A stretch of 60,845 bases of DNA from Sideroxydans sp. (GCA_029850585.1 JARCRQ010000074.1:1-60845); one strand, 5' to 3'. Shown: positions 17,244 through 26,302, counted from the first letter of the stretch. Translations and numbers: made by a program. Notes: generated by a model not told the origin, from the sequence alone.

Positions 17244-17858
17244 ATGCCCTTTCCGAAAATTTACCTCGCCTCACAAAGCCCGCGCCGCGCTGAGTTGCTT
17301 ACGCAAATTGGCGTGGCGTTTGAAGTGTTGCATGTGCGTAGCGACCGCGCGCGCGGTATGGATGTGGACGAAACGCCGTTGCCAAAAGAATTGCCCGAGG
17401 CGTATGTGCAGCGCGTGTGTTTGGCTAAAGTGACGGCGGCTTATGCCGTGTTGGGCTATCGCGCTTTGCCTGACGCGCCTGTATTGGCGGCGGATACCAC
17501 GGTGGTGCTGGACGGCAAAATTTTAGGTAAGCCCGACAGTCCCGCGCACGCGCTGGAAATGTTGCAAAGTTTATCGGGGCGCGAACATCAGGTGCTGACT
17601 GCATTGGCGGTGCGGCATGGCACGCAAGTTGAGACGGCATTGTCGGTATCCCGCGTGTGCTTTATTGAGCTGGATGAAGCGCGCATTCGTCGTTATTTGA
17701 TGAGCAGCGAAGGACGTGACAAAGCAGGCGGATATGGCATACAAGGTTTGGGGGGCGCGTTTGTGGCGCATCTGGCGGGCAGTTATTCGGGCGTGGTGGG
17801 TTTGCCCTTATGCGAGACCGTCGCGCTGTTACGCAAATTTAATTTAGTCACACCGTGA
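17244..17858 (+). CDS. maf: Maf-family nucleoside triphosphate pyrophosphatase
   Basis: A 204-residue Maf/HAM1-fold house-cleaning pyrophosphatase. Motifs are LASQSPRRAELLTQIG at the N-terminus, AADTTVVLDGKILGKP near residue 80, and DKAGGYGIQGLGGAFV near residue 157. The segment near DETPLPKELPEAYVQRVC resembles the YhdE-type dTTP/UTP pyrophosphatase rather than the m7GTP (YceF) type. Substrate class is inferred from that resemblance. It precedes rng by 10 bp, a conserved pairing. Confidence 0.93.
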   Translation: MPFPKIYLASQSPRRAELLTQIGVAFEVLHVRSDRARGMDVDETPLPKELPEAYVQRVCLAKVTAAYAVLGYRALPDAPVLAADTTVVLDGKILGKPDSPAHALEMLQSLSGREHQVLTALAVRHGTQVETALSVSRVCFIELDEARIRRYLMSSEGRDKAGGYGIQGLGGAFVAHLAGSYSGVVGLPLCETVALLRKFNLVTP

Positions 17859-17868
17859 GGAGCTGCGC

Positions 17869-19314
17869 ATGAGCGACGAAATTTTAATCAATGTCACCCC
17901 GCAAGAAACTCGCGTGGCGGTGATGCAGCAAGGCATCGTGCAGGATTTGCATATTGAGCGCAGCACGAGTCGCGGCATTGTCAGCAATGTGTATTTGGGT
18001 AAGGTGAAGCGCGTGTTGCCAGGGATGCAGTCGGCGTTTATCGACATTGGCATGGAGCGTTCGGCGTTTTTGCACGTTGCCGATATTTGGGAAAATACTG
18101 CCGACCCTAAGCCCATCGAACATCGTTTATTCGACGGGCAAAACATCTTGGTGCAAGTGATTAAAGACCCCATCGGCACGAAAGGTGCGCGCCTCACCAC
18201 GCAGCTCAGCATGGCGGGACGGCTGTTGGTTTTTTTGCCACAAGAAAGTCATATCGGCGTGTCGCAACGCATCGAAAGTGAGGCGCAGCGCGATGCCTTG
18301 CGCGCCAGTTTGCTGGCGGCGATTCCTGCCGAACATAAAGGTGGCTACATTATTCGCACCGTTGCCGAAGCCGCCGAGCAGCCTGATTTCGCAGCGGATG
18401 TGGCGTATTTGGATAGGTTGTGGACGGCATTGCAACTGGCGGCTAAAACCGCCAGCGCGCCGCAATTGTTGTATCAAGAATTGGACATCAGCCTGCGCGT
18501 GTTGCGCGACTTCGTGAACCAAGACACCGCGCGCATCCAAATTGATTCGCGCGTGACCTATCAAAAAATGTTGGATTTTGCGCAGGCTTATACGCCCATC
18601 GCTGCCGATAAATTAGAGCATTACCCTGGCGCGCGTCCGCTGTTTGATTTGTATGGCGTGGAAGAAGAAATCGAGCGCGCCTTATCTAAGCGCGTCGATT
18701 TGCCGTCGGGTGGTTATCTCATCATCGACCAGACCGAGGCATTGACCACGGTGGATGTGAACACGGGCGGCTTTGTCGGCTTGCGCAATTTTGACGACAC
18801 CATTTTTAAGACCAATCTCGAAGCCACCCAAGTTATCGCACGCCAACTGCGGCTGCGTAATTTGGGCGGCATTATCATTTGCGATTTTATCGACATGGAG
18901 AGTGCCGAACATCAAGCCACGGTACTGGCGGAGTTAAGCAAAGCACTGGCGCGCGACCATACGCGCATCACCGTGAATGGCTTTTCCGCATTGGGGTTGG
19001 TGGAGTTGACGCGCAAGCGCACGCGCGAAAGTCTGGCGCATTTACTATGCGAAGCCTGTCCGACCTGCCAAGGGCGCGGGCAGGTAAAAACCGCGCAAAC
19101 CGTGTGCTACCAAATCGTGCGGGAAATCGTCCGCGAAGCGCGTCAATTTAACGCGCGCGAATACCGCATCATGGCAGCACAACAAGTGATTGATTTGTTC
19201 TTAGACGAGGAATCGCAAGCCTTGGCGGAGCTGTCTGATTTCATCGCCAAACCCATTTCCTTGCAAGTCGAAACGGCTTATACGCAAGAGCAATACGATG
19301 TCATCCTGATGTAG
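17869..19314 (+). CDS. rng: Ribonuclease G
   Basis: A 481-residue RNase E/G-family endoribonuclease that processes the 5' end of 16S rRNA and some mRNAs. The start MSDEILINVTPQETRVAV is typical. An S1 domain follows (YLGKVKRVLPGMQSAFIDIG) with 5'-sensor residues, then the DNase I-like catalytic region with metal-binding Asp in TVDVNTGGFVG and CDFIDM. The Zn-link appears as CPTCQGRG near residue 400. It lacks the long C-terminal scaffold of RNase E. A repeat element begins at the stop codon. Confidence 0.96.
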   Translation: MSDEILINVTPQETRVAVMQQGIVQDLHIERSTSRGIVSNVYLGKVKRVLPGMQSAFIDIGMERSAFLHVADIWENTADPKPIEHRLFDGQNILVQVIKDPIGTKGARLTTQLSMAGRLLVFLPQESHIGVSQRIESEAQRDALRASLLAAIPAEHKGGYIIRTVAEAAEQPDFAADVAYLDRLWTALQLAAKTASAPQLLYQELDISLRVLRDFVNQDTARIQIDSRVTYQKMLDFAQAYTPIAADKLEHYPGARPLFDLYGVEEEIERALSKRVDLPSGGYLIIDQTEALTTVDVNTGGFVGLRNFDDTIFKTNLEATQVIARQLRLRNLGGIIICDFIDMESAEHQATVLAELSKALARDHTRITVNGFSALGLVELTRKRTRESLAHLLCEACPTCQGRGQVKTAQTVCYQIVREIVREARQFNAREYRIMAAQQVIDLFLDEESQALAELSDFIAKPISLQVETAYTQEQYDVILM

Positions 19315-19510
19315 GGCATCCCGTAAAACTCAAATCTCTTCGCGATGCGTTGTTACTCACAAAAAATTACTCCTTACATAGCACCTCTATGCCGCGTCGT
19401 AATTTTTTGTTCGCGCCTTCACATGAAACAAGAAGCGTAGCGACTATGTTTCATGGGGAAGCCCCTTGCGGGTTACCCTCACTTCGATATTTGAATTTTC
19501 CGAGATACCC
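19315..19510 (+). repeat. 3'-UTR MITE-like element with nested insertion (after rng)
   Basis: It starts directly at the rng stop with AAAACTCAAATCTCTTCGCG, continues through the same AAAAAATTACTCC...AATTTTTTGTTCGC hairpin as the 17095 copy, and ends ATATTTGAATTTTCCGAG. Relative to that copy it holds about 60 extra bases (roughly 19420-19480) with their own inverted repeat, ATGAAACA...TGTTTCAT, flanked by CTTCAC/CCTCAC. This explains most of the 321-bp gap before the carbonic anhydrase gene. Confidence 0.75.
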
Positions 19511-19536
19511 AGCAACTATTTAAGATATTACTTTTT

Positions 19537-19566
19537 TTCCACAGCGCAAAAATAACTGGCTATACT
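19537..19566 (+). promoter_or_regulatory. Candidate sigma70 promoter of the carbonic anhydrase gene
   Basis: A TATACT at 19561-19566 sits 18 bases after TTCCAC (19537-19542). It is the best -10-like hexamer in the non-repeat part of the spacer, about 70 bases before the ATG. The -35 box is weak. Confidence 0.32.
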
Positions 19567-19635
19567 CTTACGCTGCGACCGTGCAGTAAATAATTGCGGC
19601 GCACATCTAAATTAACTAAGGCTCAGGGAGAGTGT

Positions 19636-20379
19636 ATGTTTAAGCAAAAAATTGCATCGTTGTTGATCGCCGTTAGTATCTGTAGCCCGATGACCGTTAG
19701 CGCACATGAACACGGCGAAGCAGCCGTAGCGCGCTCTTTTATCAAAGACATTCAACAGGTAGAAAGCTCTTATGCAGCGGTGCATGGCGCGACGTTTTTC
19801 CAAGAATTATCGCGTGGACAACATCCTCGCGCCACTGTGGTCGCCTGCTCTGATTCGCGCGTGCATACCAATATGTTGGACACCAGCCCCGAAGGCGATT
19901 TGTTTATGATTCGCGACATTGGTAATCAAATTGCCACCGCCAAAGGTTCGGTGGAGTACGGCATCAATCATCTGGGCTCATCGTTGTTGCTGATTTTGGG
20001 ACACTCACGTTGCGGCGCGATTGCGGCAGCCAGCAGCGATTACAGCAAATTAGAAGAGGCGATTAAAAAAGAGTTGGACACCATTAAAGTGGCTAAAGGG
20101 GTGGCAAGCATTGACGGCGTACAAAGCAATGTGAACAACCAGGTTGCAGCGGCACTGGTGGAATACGCAGAAGCCGTTAAAGAAGGTCATCTGTTGATTG
20201 TCGGCGCGGTATATGACTTTGCTGATGATATGAAACAAGGTTCAGGCAAAATCAACATCATCAATGTCAACGGCAAAACGGATAGCAAGCAAATCAAGCT
20301 GCAATTAGAGCCGCATGATATTGCTGATGAAATGGGGCATGTCAGCCACAATGATATGGCACCCGCTACGGTTCACTAA
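19636..20379 (+). CDS. Exported beta-carbonic anhydrase
   Basis: A 247-residue beta-class carbonic anhydrase interconverting CO2 and bicarbonate. The zinc ligands are in VVACSDSRVH and ILGHSRCGAIAA. A clear signal peptide precedes the enzyme (KIASLLIAVSICSPMTVSAHE, cut near residue 22), so it should act in the periplasm. ATG 19636 follows CAGGGAG, and the upstream frame extension lacks support. It is flanked by its own weak promoter and a strong terminator, so it is a single-gene unit. A role in periplasmic inorganic-carbon or pH handling is inference. Confidence 0.92.
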   Translation: MFKQKIASLLIAVSICSPMTVSAHEHGEAAVARSFIKDIQQVESSYAAVHGATFFQELSRGQHPRATVVACSDSRVHTNMLDTSPEGDLFMIRDIGNQIATAKGSVEYGINHLGSSLLLILGHSRCGAIAAASSDYSKLEEAIKKELDTIKVAKGVASIDGVQSNVNNQVAAALVEYAEAVKEGHLLIVGAVYDFADDMKQGSGKINIINVNGKTDSKQIKLQLEPHDIADEMGHVSHNDMAPATVH

Positions 20380-20399
20380 GTAGCCGCGATAGCCGCAAG

Positions 20400-20426
20400 A
20401 AAAAACCAGCGCAAGCTGGTTTTTTT
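20400..20426. terminator. Rho-independent terminator between carbonic anhydrase and yggU
   Basis: AAAAAACCAGC, loop GCAA, GCTGGTTTTTTT: a strong stem followed by T's. The A-run makes it usable on both strands, serving the converging yggU operon as well. It overlaps the last codon of yggU by 2 bp. Confidence 0.88.
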
Positions 20427-20718
20427 ACGTCGAGCTTAACAAAGTTTCAGGGGAGATTTTGCTGTTGCTGATTAGCACCACTTTGTACCGTGATTGCGTG
20501 CCTTGTTTGAGCGTGACATCGCGCAATCCCACCTGAAATTGCTCGGCAATAAAACGTCGTAAAGCCTCATTCGCCTTACCTTCTACGGGCGGCGCGGCAA
20601 GTTTCAGCTTCAGCGCGTCGCCGTGCAGCCCAACAATTTCACTGCGTTTCGCGCCAGGCTGAACGTGCAGTGTGAGCGTGATGCCATCAGCGTGGCTGCG
20701 ATACCAAGTGACGGACAT
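20425..20718 (-). CDS. yggU: DUF167 family protein YggU
   Basis: A 97-residue member of the DUF167/UPF0235 family. Family features are the GITLTLHVQPGAKRSEIVG start, LAAPPVEGKANEALRRFIA in the middle, and a C-terminal TQSRYKVVLI strand. The function is not established. It is the last gene of the yggS-proC-yggT-yggU unit; its ATG overlaps the yggT stop by 1 bp and the terminator follows immediately. Confidence 0.92.
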   Translation of the reverse strand: MSVTWYRSHADGITLTLHVQPGAKRSEIVGLHGDALKLKLAAPPVEGKANEALRRFIAEQFQVGLRDVTLKQGTQSRYKVVLISNSKISPETLLSST

Positions 20719-21287
20719 TAGAGCAGTCGTAGCGCGAAATTTTCTAGTAGCGCGAGGGGTGCGCGCAGCACCATTTGGCAGATGACAAACAAAATCAGCG
20801 GCGACAAATCCAGATTGCCAACCAGCGGCACGATGCGTTGAATCGGCGTTAAAAAACGCTGCGTGATGCTATGCAAAATCGGTGCGAGTGGCGTGTGTGG
20901 ATTGGTCCACGACAACACCGCTTGTGCAATCAGCACACCGATTAAAAAGTACACCGTGAGCAGCAGCAATTTAACGCAGCTCAACGCCAATAATCCCAAC
21001 AGAGAATAATTCACCATACCCTGCAATGCCAAGCTCAATGCGACATACAGAGCCATCACCAATATCGCCAACAGCAAACTTGCCGTGTCTAATTGGCGCA
21101 CGGACGGCACATAGCGGCGCGTGGGCAACACGATAAAATTGCTCAACGACATCACCATTTCGCCAAGTGGATTACGCAGCGGTGCGCGCAAGGTTTGCAA
21201 TAAAAAGCGCGCCAGCAAGATACCCGCAAAGCCTTGCACAAAAACGTCTAGCAGCAGTTGCAAGATGTCGTTAATCATTATGCGCAC
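20718..21287 (-). CDS. yggT: YggT family integral membrane protein
   Basis: A 189-residue inner-membrane protein with two YggT repeats, each about two helices: FVQGFAGILLARFLLQTLRA, then LLTVYFLIGVLIAQAVLSW with the family motif TNPHTPLAPILHSITQRFLT and PIQRIVPLVGNLDLSPLI. The family has been tied to osmotic tolerance but its mechanism is unknown. It overlaps proC by 10 bp, so translation is probably coupled. Confidence 0.92.
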   Translation of the reverse strand: MRIMINDILQLLLDVFVQGFAGILLARFLLQTLRAPLRNPLGEMVMSLSNFIVLPTRRYVPSVRQLDTASLLLAILVMALYVALSLALQGMVNYSLLGLLALSCVKLLLLTVYFLIGVLIAQAVLSWTNPHTPLAPILHSITQRFLTPIQRIVPLVGNLDLSPLILFVICQMVLRAPLALLENFALRLL

Positions 21288-22087
21288 CCCAATTCATCGC
21301 CCATTTCACGCGAACGCGCCGCAGCGGCGTGCGCGGCGGTGATGATGTGTTGCTTAACCTGATTGGCTTCTAAGCTCAATAACGCGCGCTCGGTTGTGCC
21401 GTTTTTTGAGGTGACGCGTTGGCGCAAAATTGCCACATCATCGGGACTGGCAAGGGCTAGTTTGGCTGCACCTAAAAAAGTTTCTTGGCTAAGTTGGCGC
21501 GCCTCGTTGGCATTAAAGCCCAGCTCTATGGCTGCCGCTTGCATGGCTTCGATGAGATAAAAAACATAAGCGGGACCACTGCCCGAAATTGCGGTGACCG
21601 CATCCAACATCGCCTCGTCGGACAGCCATAAGGTTTTGCCCACTGCTGCCAAAATCTGTTCGGCTTGCGCGCGTTGCGCCGCAGCCACATTGGGCAAGGC
21701 GAACAAGCCCGTCATGCCGCTTTGAATCAGCGCGGGCGTGTTGGGCATGGCGCGTACCACAGCTGTGCTATTTGCCCAGCGCGCCAGGTCGGAAGCGCGA
21801 ATACCTGCGGCAATCGAAATCAATAATTGCCCTGTCAGCATCGGCGCAAGTTGCGTGGCAACCTCGTGTAATTGCTGCGGTTTCACCGCCAACACGATGC
21901 AAGCGCAACCTTGAATGCCAGCCGCTAAATCAGCCGAACAACGCACGCCAAATTGCGCCGTTAAGCGCGTGCGATTGTCGGCGTTAATTTCAACTACGCT
22001 TAAATCAATCGCCTTAAAGCCCTGTGCCAGCAAGCCGCCGATGAGTGCGGTTGCCATATTGCCGCCGCCGATAAAACAAATTTTCAT
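21278..22087 (-). CDS. proC: Pyrroline-5-carboxylate reductase
   Basis: A 269-residue NAD(P)H-dependent enzyme for the last step of proline synthesis. The N-terminal Rossmann motif is FIGGGNMATALIGGLL; the mid-protein stretch VRAMPNTPALIQSGMTGL and the C-terminal dimerisation/substrate region AISGSGPAYVFYLIEAM are diagnostic. It overlaps yggS by 4 bp and yggT by 10 bp, in an order conserved across proteobacteria. Confidence 0.96.
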   Translation of the reverse strand: MKICFIGGGNMATALIGGLLAQGFKAIDLSVVEINADNRTRLTAQFGVRCSADLAAGIQGCACIVLAVKPQQLHEVATQLAPMLTGQLLISIAAGIRASDLARWANSTAVVRAMPNTPALIQSGMTGLFALPNVAAAQRAQAEQILAAVGKTLWLSDEAMLDAVTAISGSGPAYVFYLIEAMQAAAIELGFNANEARQLSQETFLGAAKLALASPDDVAILRQRVTSKNGTTERALLSLEANQVKQHIITAAHAAAARSREMGDELGCA

Positions 22088-22785
22088 ACTGTTTCCTTAG
22101 AGTAATTACGATTGCCAAATATAGCCGAGCCGATACGAATAATAGTTGCGCCTTCTGCAATTGCGGCAGGAAAGTCGTGCGACATGCCCATCGACAAAGT
22201 ATCGAGTTGCAAGCCGTATTGATTTAATTCATCGCGCAATGCGCGTAGCTTGGCGAACGCGGCGCGTTGTAGCGCGACATTGTCACTGGCGGCGGGAACG
22301 GCCATTAAGCCGCGCAAGTTAAGATTGGGTAAGCATGCTAATTGCAACCCTAAAGCAATAGCCTCGTCGCTGGCAACCCCGCTTTTACTGGCTTCGTCGC
22401 TGATATTCACTTGCAGGCAAATTTGCAGCGGCGGTAAATTTAAGGGGCGTTGCGCGGACAATCGCTCTGCGATTTTTAATCTATCCACGCTATGCACCCA
22501 GGCAAAGTTTTCTGCAATCAAACGCGTTTTATTGCTTTGTAGCGGCCCGATAAAATGCCACTCCAGCGGCAAATTCTGCAAAGCGGCGATTTTATCCAGT
22601 GCCTCTTGCAGATAGTTTTCAGCGAAACAGGTTTGTCCTGCAAGGTAGGCTAAACGCACATCGGCAGCAGGAAAAGTCTTACTCACCGCTAATAATTTAA
22701 CTGCGCCAGACGCACGTTTAGCGTGTATGACGGCTTGATGAATTTGCTGATTCACAGCTTGCAAGTTAGATGCGATTGTCGTCAT
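22084..22785 (-). CDS. yggS: YggS family PLP homeostasis protein
   Basis: A 233-residue single-domain PLP-binding protein (PLPHP/YggS) that buffers pyridoxal phosphate rather than catalysing a known reaction. The PLP lysine is in VKLLAVSKTFPAADVR. Family stretches FAENYLQEALDKIAALQ, WHFIGPLQSNKTRLI and MGMSHDFPAAIAEGATIIRIGSAIFG are all present. It leads the operon and is divergent from pilT across a 65-bp spacer holding a small GCGGCT/AGCCGC inverted repeat (22815-22829). Confidence 0.95.
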   Translation of the reverse strand: MTTIASNLQAVNQQIHQAVIHAKRASGAVKLLAVSKTFPAADVRLAYLAGQTCFAENYLQEALDKIAALQNLPLEWHFIGPLQSNKTRLIAENFAWVHSVDRLKIAERLSAQRPLNLPPLQICLQVNISDEASKSGVASDEAIALGLQLACLPNLNLRGLMAVPAASDNVALQRAAFAKLRALRDELNQYGLQLDTLSMGMSHDFPAAIAEGATIIRIGSAIFGNRNYSKETV

Positions 22786-22850
22786 AATCCGCGCCTTGTT
22801 TGCCCCATACTCACGCGGCTTAGAGCCGCTTAAAAAAATAGGAAATTATA

Positions 22851-23897
22851 ATGGATATCACCGAGTTGTTAGCCTTTGGCGTGAAGAACAAAGCCTCCGA
22901 TTTGCATTTGTCTTCAGGCTTGCCACCGATGATTCGAGTACACGGTGATATGCGTCGTATCAATCTTCCGCCAATGGAACACAAAGAAGTGCACGGGCTG
23001 ATTTACGACATTATGAATGACGGTCAGCGCAAACATTACGAAGAAAATAAAGAGGTTGATTTCTCATTTGAGATTCCTGGTTTGGCGCGCTTCCGTGTCA
23101 ACGCCTTTGTGCAACAACGTGGTGCGGCAGCGGTGATGCGTACCATTCCGTCTAAAATTCTCAGTTTGGAAGATCTGAAAGCTCCGAAAATCTTCACTGA
23201 TATTTCTGATACGCCACGCGGCTTGGTGTTGGTCACAGGCCCTACGGGTTCAGGTAAATCCACCACCCTCGCGGCGATGGTGAATTACATCAACGAAAAA
23301 GAAATGGGACATATTCTGACCGTCGAAGACCCGATTGAATTTGTCCACGAAAGCAAAAAATGTTTGATTAACCAACGTGAGGTCGGTCCGCATACCTTGT
23401 CGTTTAACAATGCCTTGCGCTCGGCGTTGCGTGAAGATCCTGACGTGATTCTAGTTGGTGAAATGCGCGATCTGGAAACCATACGTTTAGCGATGACGGC
23501 AGCGGAAACGGGTCACTTGGTGTTCGGTACGCTGCACACCAGCTCGGCGGCAAAAACCATCGACCGTATCATCGACGTGTTCCCTGCTGACGAAAAAGAA
23601 ATGGTGCGAGCGATGTTGTCCGAGTCGCTGCGCGCAGTGATTTCACAGGCGTTGCTCAAAACTAAAGACGGCACAGGGCGTGTCGCAGCGCATGAAATTA
23701 TGTTGTGTACACCCGCGATTCGTAACTTAATTCGTGAAGCTAAAGTGCCGCAAATGTATTCCGCGATTCAAACGGGACAAGGCATGGGGATGCAAACGCT
23801 GGATCAATGCTTAACCACTTTGGTAAAAAGCGGCGTGATTAGCAACACCGAAGCGCGTGGTAAAGCGATGAACAAAGACGCTTTCCCAGGCGCGTAA
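22851..23897 (+). CDS. pilT: Type IV pilus retraction ATPase PilT
   Basis: A 348-residue hexameric AAA-type ATPase that powers pilus retraction and twitching. The N-terminal PAS-like domain begins MDITELLAFGVKNKASDLHLS. Walker A is GPTGSGKSTTLAAM, the Asp box is LTVEDPIEFVH, Walker B is ALREDPDVILVGEMRD, followed by a His box (ETGHLVFGTLHTSSA). The C-terminal AIRNLIREAKVPQMYS motif needed for retraction is visible. It is divergent from yggS, with pilU 40 bp downstream, as in Pseudomonas and many betaproteobacteria. Confidence 0.96.
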   Translation: MDITELLAFGVKNKASDLHLSSGLPPMIRVHGDMRRINLPPMEHKEVHGLIYDIMNDGQRKHYEENKEVDFSFEIPGLARFRVNAFVQQRGAAAVMRTIPSKILSLEDLKAPKIFTDISDTPRGLVLVTGPTGSGKSTTLAAMVNYINEKEMGHILTVEDPIEFVHESKKCLINQREVGPHTLSFNNALRSALREDPDVILVGEMRDLETIRLAMTAAETGHLVFGTLHTSSAAKTIDRIIDVFPADEKEMVRAMLSESLRAVISQALLKTKDGTGRVAAHEIMLCTPAIRNLIREAKVPQMYSAIQTGQGMGMQTLDQCLTTLVKSGVISNTEARGKAMNKDAFPGA

Positions 23898-23937
23898 AAA
23901 ATCGCGAACGACGCGCTAAACAACCAAGGAGTTAAGC

Positions 23938-25074
23938 ATGGAAAGAGATCAAGCCACCGAGCTGGTACACAATTTATTGCGCGGCATGATTGCGCGCAAA
24001 GCCTCGGATTTATTTGTTACAGCAGGCTTCCCACCTGCCTTCAAAATTGACGGCAAACTTACCCCCGTGTCTAGCCAAGTACTGACGCTGCAACATACCC
24101 AAGAACTGGCGCGCAGCATTATGAACGACCGCCAAGCGGCGGAATTCGAGACCAATCACGAATGTAACTTTGCGATTAGCCCACCAGGTATCGGGCGTTT
24201 CCGCGTTAACGTGTTCTTACAGCAACAGCGCGTCGGCATGGTGTTGCGTACCATCACCACCAAAATTCCTGATTTGGATGAGATGGCAATGCCGCCAGTT
24301 CTGAAAGACATCGTGATGACCAAGCGCGGCTTGGTTATTCTGGTGGGTGCGACGGGTTCGGGTAAATCGACCACGCTGGCGGCGATGCTGGGACACCGCA
24401 ATCAAAATAGTTACGGTCACATCATCACCATCGAAGACCCCGTCGAATATGTGCATGACCATAAGAATTGCATCATTACCCATCGCGAAGTAGGCGTGGA
24501 TACCGACAACTGGCACAACGCGCTGAAGAACACCTTGCGCCAAGCCCCTGACGTGATTTTGATTGGTGAAATTCGCGATCGCGAAACCATGGAATACGCG
24601 GTGGCGTTTGCCGAAACGGGGCATTTATGTATGGCGACATTGCACGCCAATAGTGCCAACCAAGCTCTCGACCGCATCATCAACTTCTTCCCCGAAGAAC
24701 GCCGCGAGCAGTTGTTAATGGACTTGTCGTTGAACATTAAAGCCCTCGTTTCACAACGCTTAATCCCCACCAAAGACGGCAAAGGTCGCGCCGCTGCGAT
24801 TGAGATTTTGCTCAACTCGCCATTGATTGCCGATTTGATTTTCAAAGGCGAAGTCAACTCGATTAAAACCGTCATGGCAAAATCGCGCGAACTCGGCATG
24901 GAAACCTTCGATGGCGCGTTATTCAAACTATATGAGGACGGCAAAATCGCTTACGAAGAAGCATTGAAGAATGCCGACTCGGTCAACGATTTACGTTTAC
25001 GCATTAAGTTAGAAAGCAAAACCAATGTGGATCGCGATGTGATGAGTGGCACCGACCATTTGCGCATGACTTAA
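23938..25074 (+). CDS. pilU: PilT-like accessory ATPase PilU
   Basis: A 378-residue PilT paralogue with GATGSGKSTTLAAM (Walker A), ITIEDPVEYVHDHKN, RQAPDVILIGEIRDRETM (Walker B) and CMATLHANSANQALDRI. PilU works with PilT to increase retraction force. The extra C-terminal tail (SVNDLRLRIKLESKTNVD...) is typical of PilU and absent from PilT. An AAGGAG ribosome site precedes the ATG. A strong terminator follows, so pilT-pilU forms a two-gene operon. Confidence 0.95.
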   Translation: MERDQATELVHNLLRGMIARKASDLFVTAGFPPAFKIDGKLTPVSSQVLTLQHTQELARSIMNDRQAAEFETNHECNFAISPPGIGRFRVNVFLQQQRVGMVLRTITTKIPDLDEMAMPPVLKDIVMTKRGLVILVGATGSGKSTTLAAMLGHRNQNSYGHIITIEDPVEYVHDHKNCIITHREVGVDTDNWHNALKNTLRQAPDVILIGEIRDRETMEYAVAFAETGHLCMATLHANSANQALDRIINFFPEERREQLLMDLSLNIKALVSQRLIPTKDGKGRAAAIEILLNSPLIADLIFKGEVNSIKTVMAKSRELGMETFDGALFKLYEDGKIAYEEALKNADSVNDLRLRIKLESKTNVDRDVMSGTDHLRMT

Positions 25075-25094
25075 CCTTAAGCCGAGCTGCCAAT

Positions 25095-25128
25095 AAAAAA
25101 CCTAGCTCAACATCCGCTAGGTTTTTTT
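25095..25128. terminator. Rho-independent terminator after pilU
   Basis: AAAAAACCTAGC, loop TCAACATCC, GCTAGGTTTTTTT. The symmetric A and T runs suggest it also ends the converging methyltransferase operon, whose last stop is at 25148. Confidence 0.88.
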
Positions 25129-25147
25129 ACGTCACAGGCGCGTGCAA

Positions 25148-26302
25148 TTATTTTGCCAGCGCGTCTTTGCGGTTGCTGCCGCTGACCATTTTGTATTGCA
25201 ATAAGCGGCATTCAATCGCACCGTTAAACAGCGGGGTGCGACGTGAAGGTGACAAGCGCATCAACTTCAAAATGGCTTTGTCGGCGGTGAATAAATACGC
25301 TGTCCAACCGCCAAAATTTTTCTTCAGCGCGTCGCCCAATTTCGGATACAACTCCGCCAATTCATCTAACTCACCCATGCGTTCGCCGTAGGGCAAATTT
25401 GCGACCAAGGTCCCCACTGCGGCGGGTGCGGTAATCTCCAAGATGTTGGCCTGATTGAGTTCCACGCATTCGTCCAAGCCCGCATCTTGCAGATTGCGCT
25501 GCGCCGTTTTCAGTGCGTCGCCAAATAAATCGCTGCCGTAAATTTCCAAAGGATGCGGTGCGATTTGTGCGGCGAGTGCCGCTTTGCGCATCGCTTGCCA
25601 TTTCACTGCATCGAAATTTTTAAGATTTTCAAAACCAAAACGGCGCGAAATTCCTGGCTGAATGTTGAGCGACATTTGCGCCGCTTCAATCAAAAATGTG
25701 CCGCTGCCGCACATCGGATCAAGCAGCGGAGTGTTGGGTTGCCAGCCGCTCAAGCGCAAAATTCCCGCCGCTAAATTTTCGCGTATCGGTGCTTCATTGG
25801 TGTGCATCCGCACGCCACGTTTGAACAGCGCGTCACCCGAGGTATCGAGATACAACATGATGGTGTCGTCTTCGATAAAGGTGTGGATGCGAATGTCCGG
25901 CTCTTGCGTGTTGACGCTAGGACGTTCATTGCAGTGCTCGCGAAAGCGGTCACACACTGCATCTTTAATCAGCAGCGTGATGAATTCCAAACTCTTCAGC
26001 GGGCAGCGTATCGCGGTGACGTGTACGCGGATGGTGTGCGTGACATCGAACCAATTCTGCCAGTGCATCTTGTACGCGGCTTGATAAATATCTTGCTCGC
26101 TGGCGTATTTGGCACTGCACACGCGCCACAAAATTCGGCTTGCCACGCGGCTCTCTAAATTGGCGCGATAGCATAATTCCCAGTCGCCAAAAAAGTGCAC
26201 CCCACCCTCGGTGGTCTTCACATTTTTCGCGCCCATTTTTTCTAGGTCGCTGTGGAGAATGGCTTCAAGGCCGCGTGGGCAAGGGGCAAAAAAATCAGGC
26301 AT
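25148..26302 (-). CDS. rlmL: THUMP-domain rRNA methyltransferase (RlmL type)
   Basis: A 384-residue protein matching the N-terminal half of E. coli RlmKL, which makes m2G2445 in 23S rRNA. It starts FFAPCPRGLEAILHSDLEK, followed by a THUMP domain (about 45-155). The Rossmann methyltransferase domain has LLDPMCGSGTFLIEAAQ and the catalytic NLPYGERMG. The RlmK half is missing, a common arrangement outside enteric bacteria. It is the last gene of the hemJ-side run, 13 bp after hemJ. Assignment to position 2445 is by family only. Confidence 0.88.
   Translation of the reverse strand: MPDFFAPCPRGLEAILHSDLEKMGAKNVKTTEGGVHFFGDWELCYRANLESRVASRILWRVCSAKYASEQDIYQAAYKMHWQNWFDVTHTIRVHVTAIRCPLKSLEFITLLIKDAVCDRFREHCNERPSVNTQEPDIRIHTFIEDDTIMLYLDTSGDALFKRGVRMHTNEAPIRENLAAGILRLSGWQPNTPLLDPMCGSGTFLIEAAQMSLNIQPGISRRFGFENLKNFDAVKWQAMRKAALAAQIAPHPLEIYGSDLFGDALKTAQRNLQDAGLDECVELNQANILEITAPAAVGTLVANLPYGERMGELDELAELYPKLGDALKKNFGGWTAYLFTADKAILKLMRLSPSRRTPLFNGAIECRLLQYKMVSGSNRKDALAK

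Noticed and set aside
17095-19510. Integron attC or CRISPR interpretation of the repeats
   Set aside because: There are no regular spacers, no gene cassettes, and copies are dispersed at gene 3' ends.
22815-22829. Terminator between yggS and pilT
   Set aside because: The GCGGCT/AGCCGC hairpin is short and lies between divergent starts with no T-run on the coding side; at most a regulatory site.
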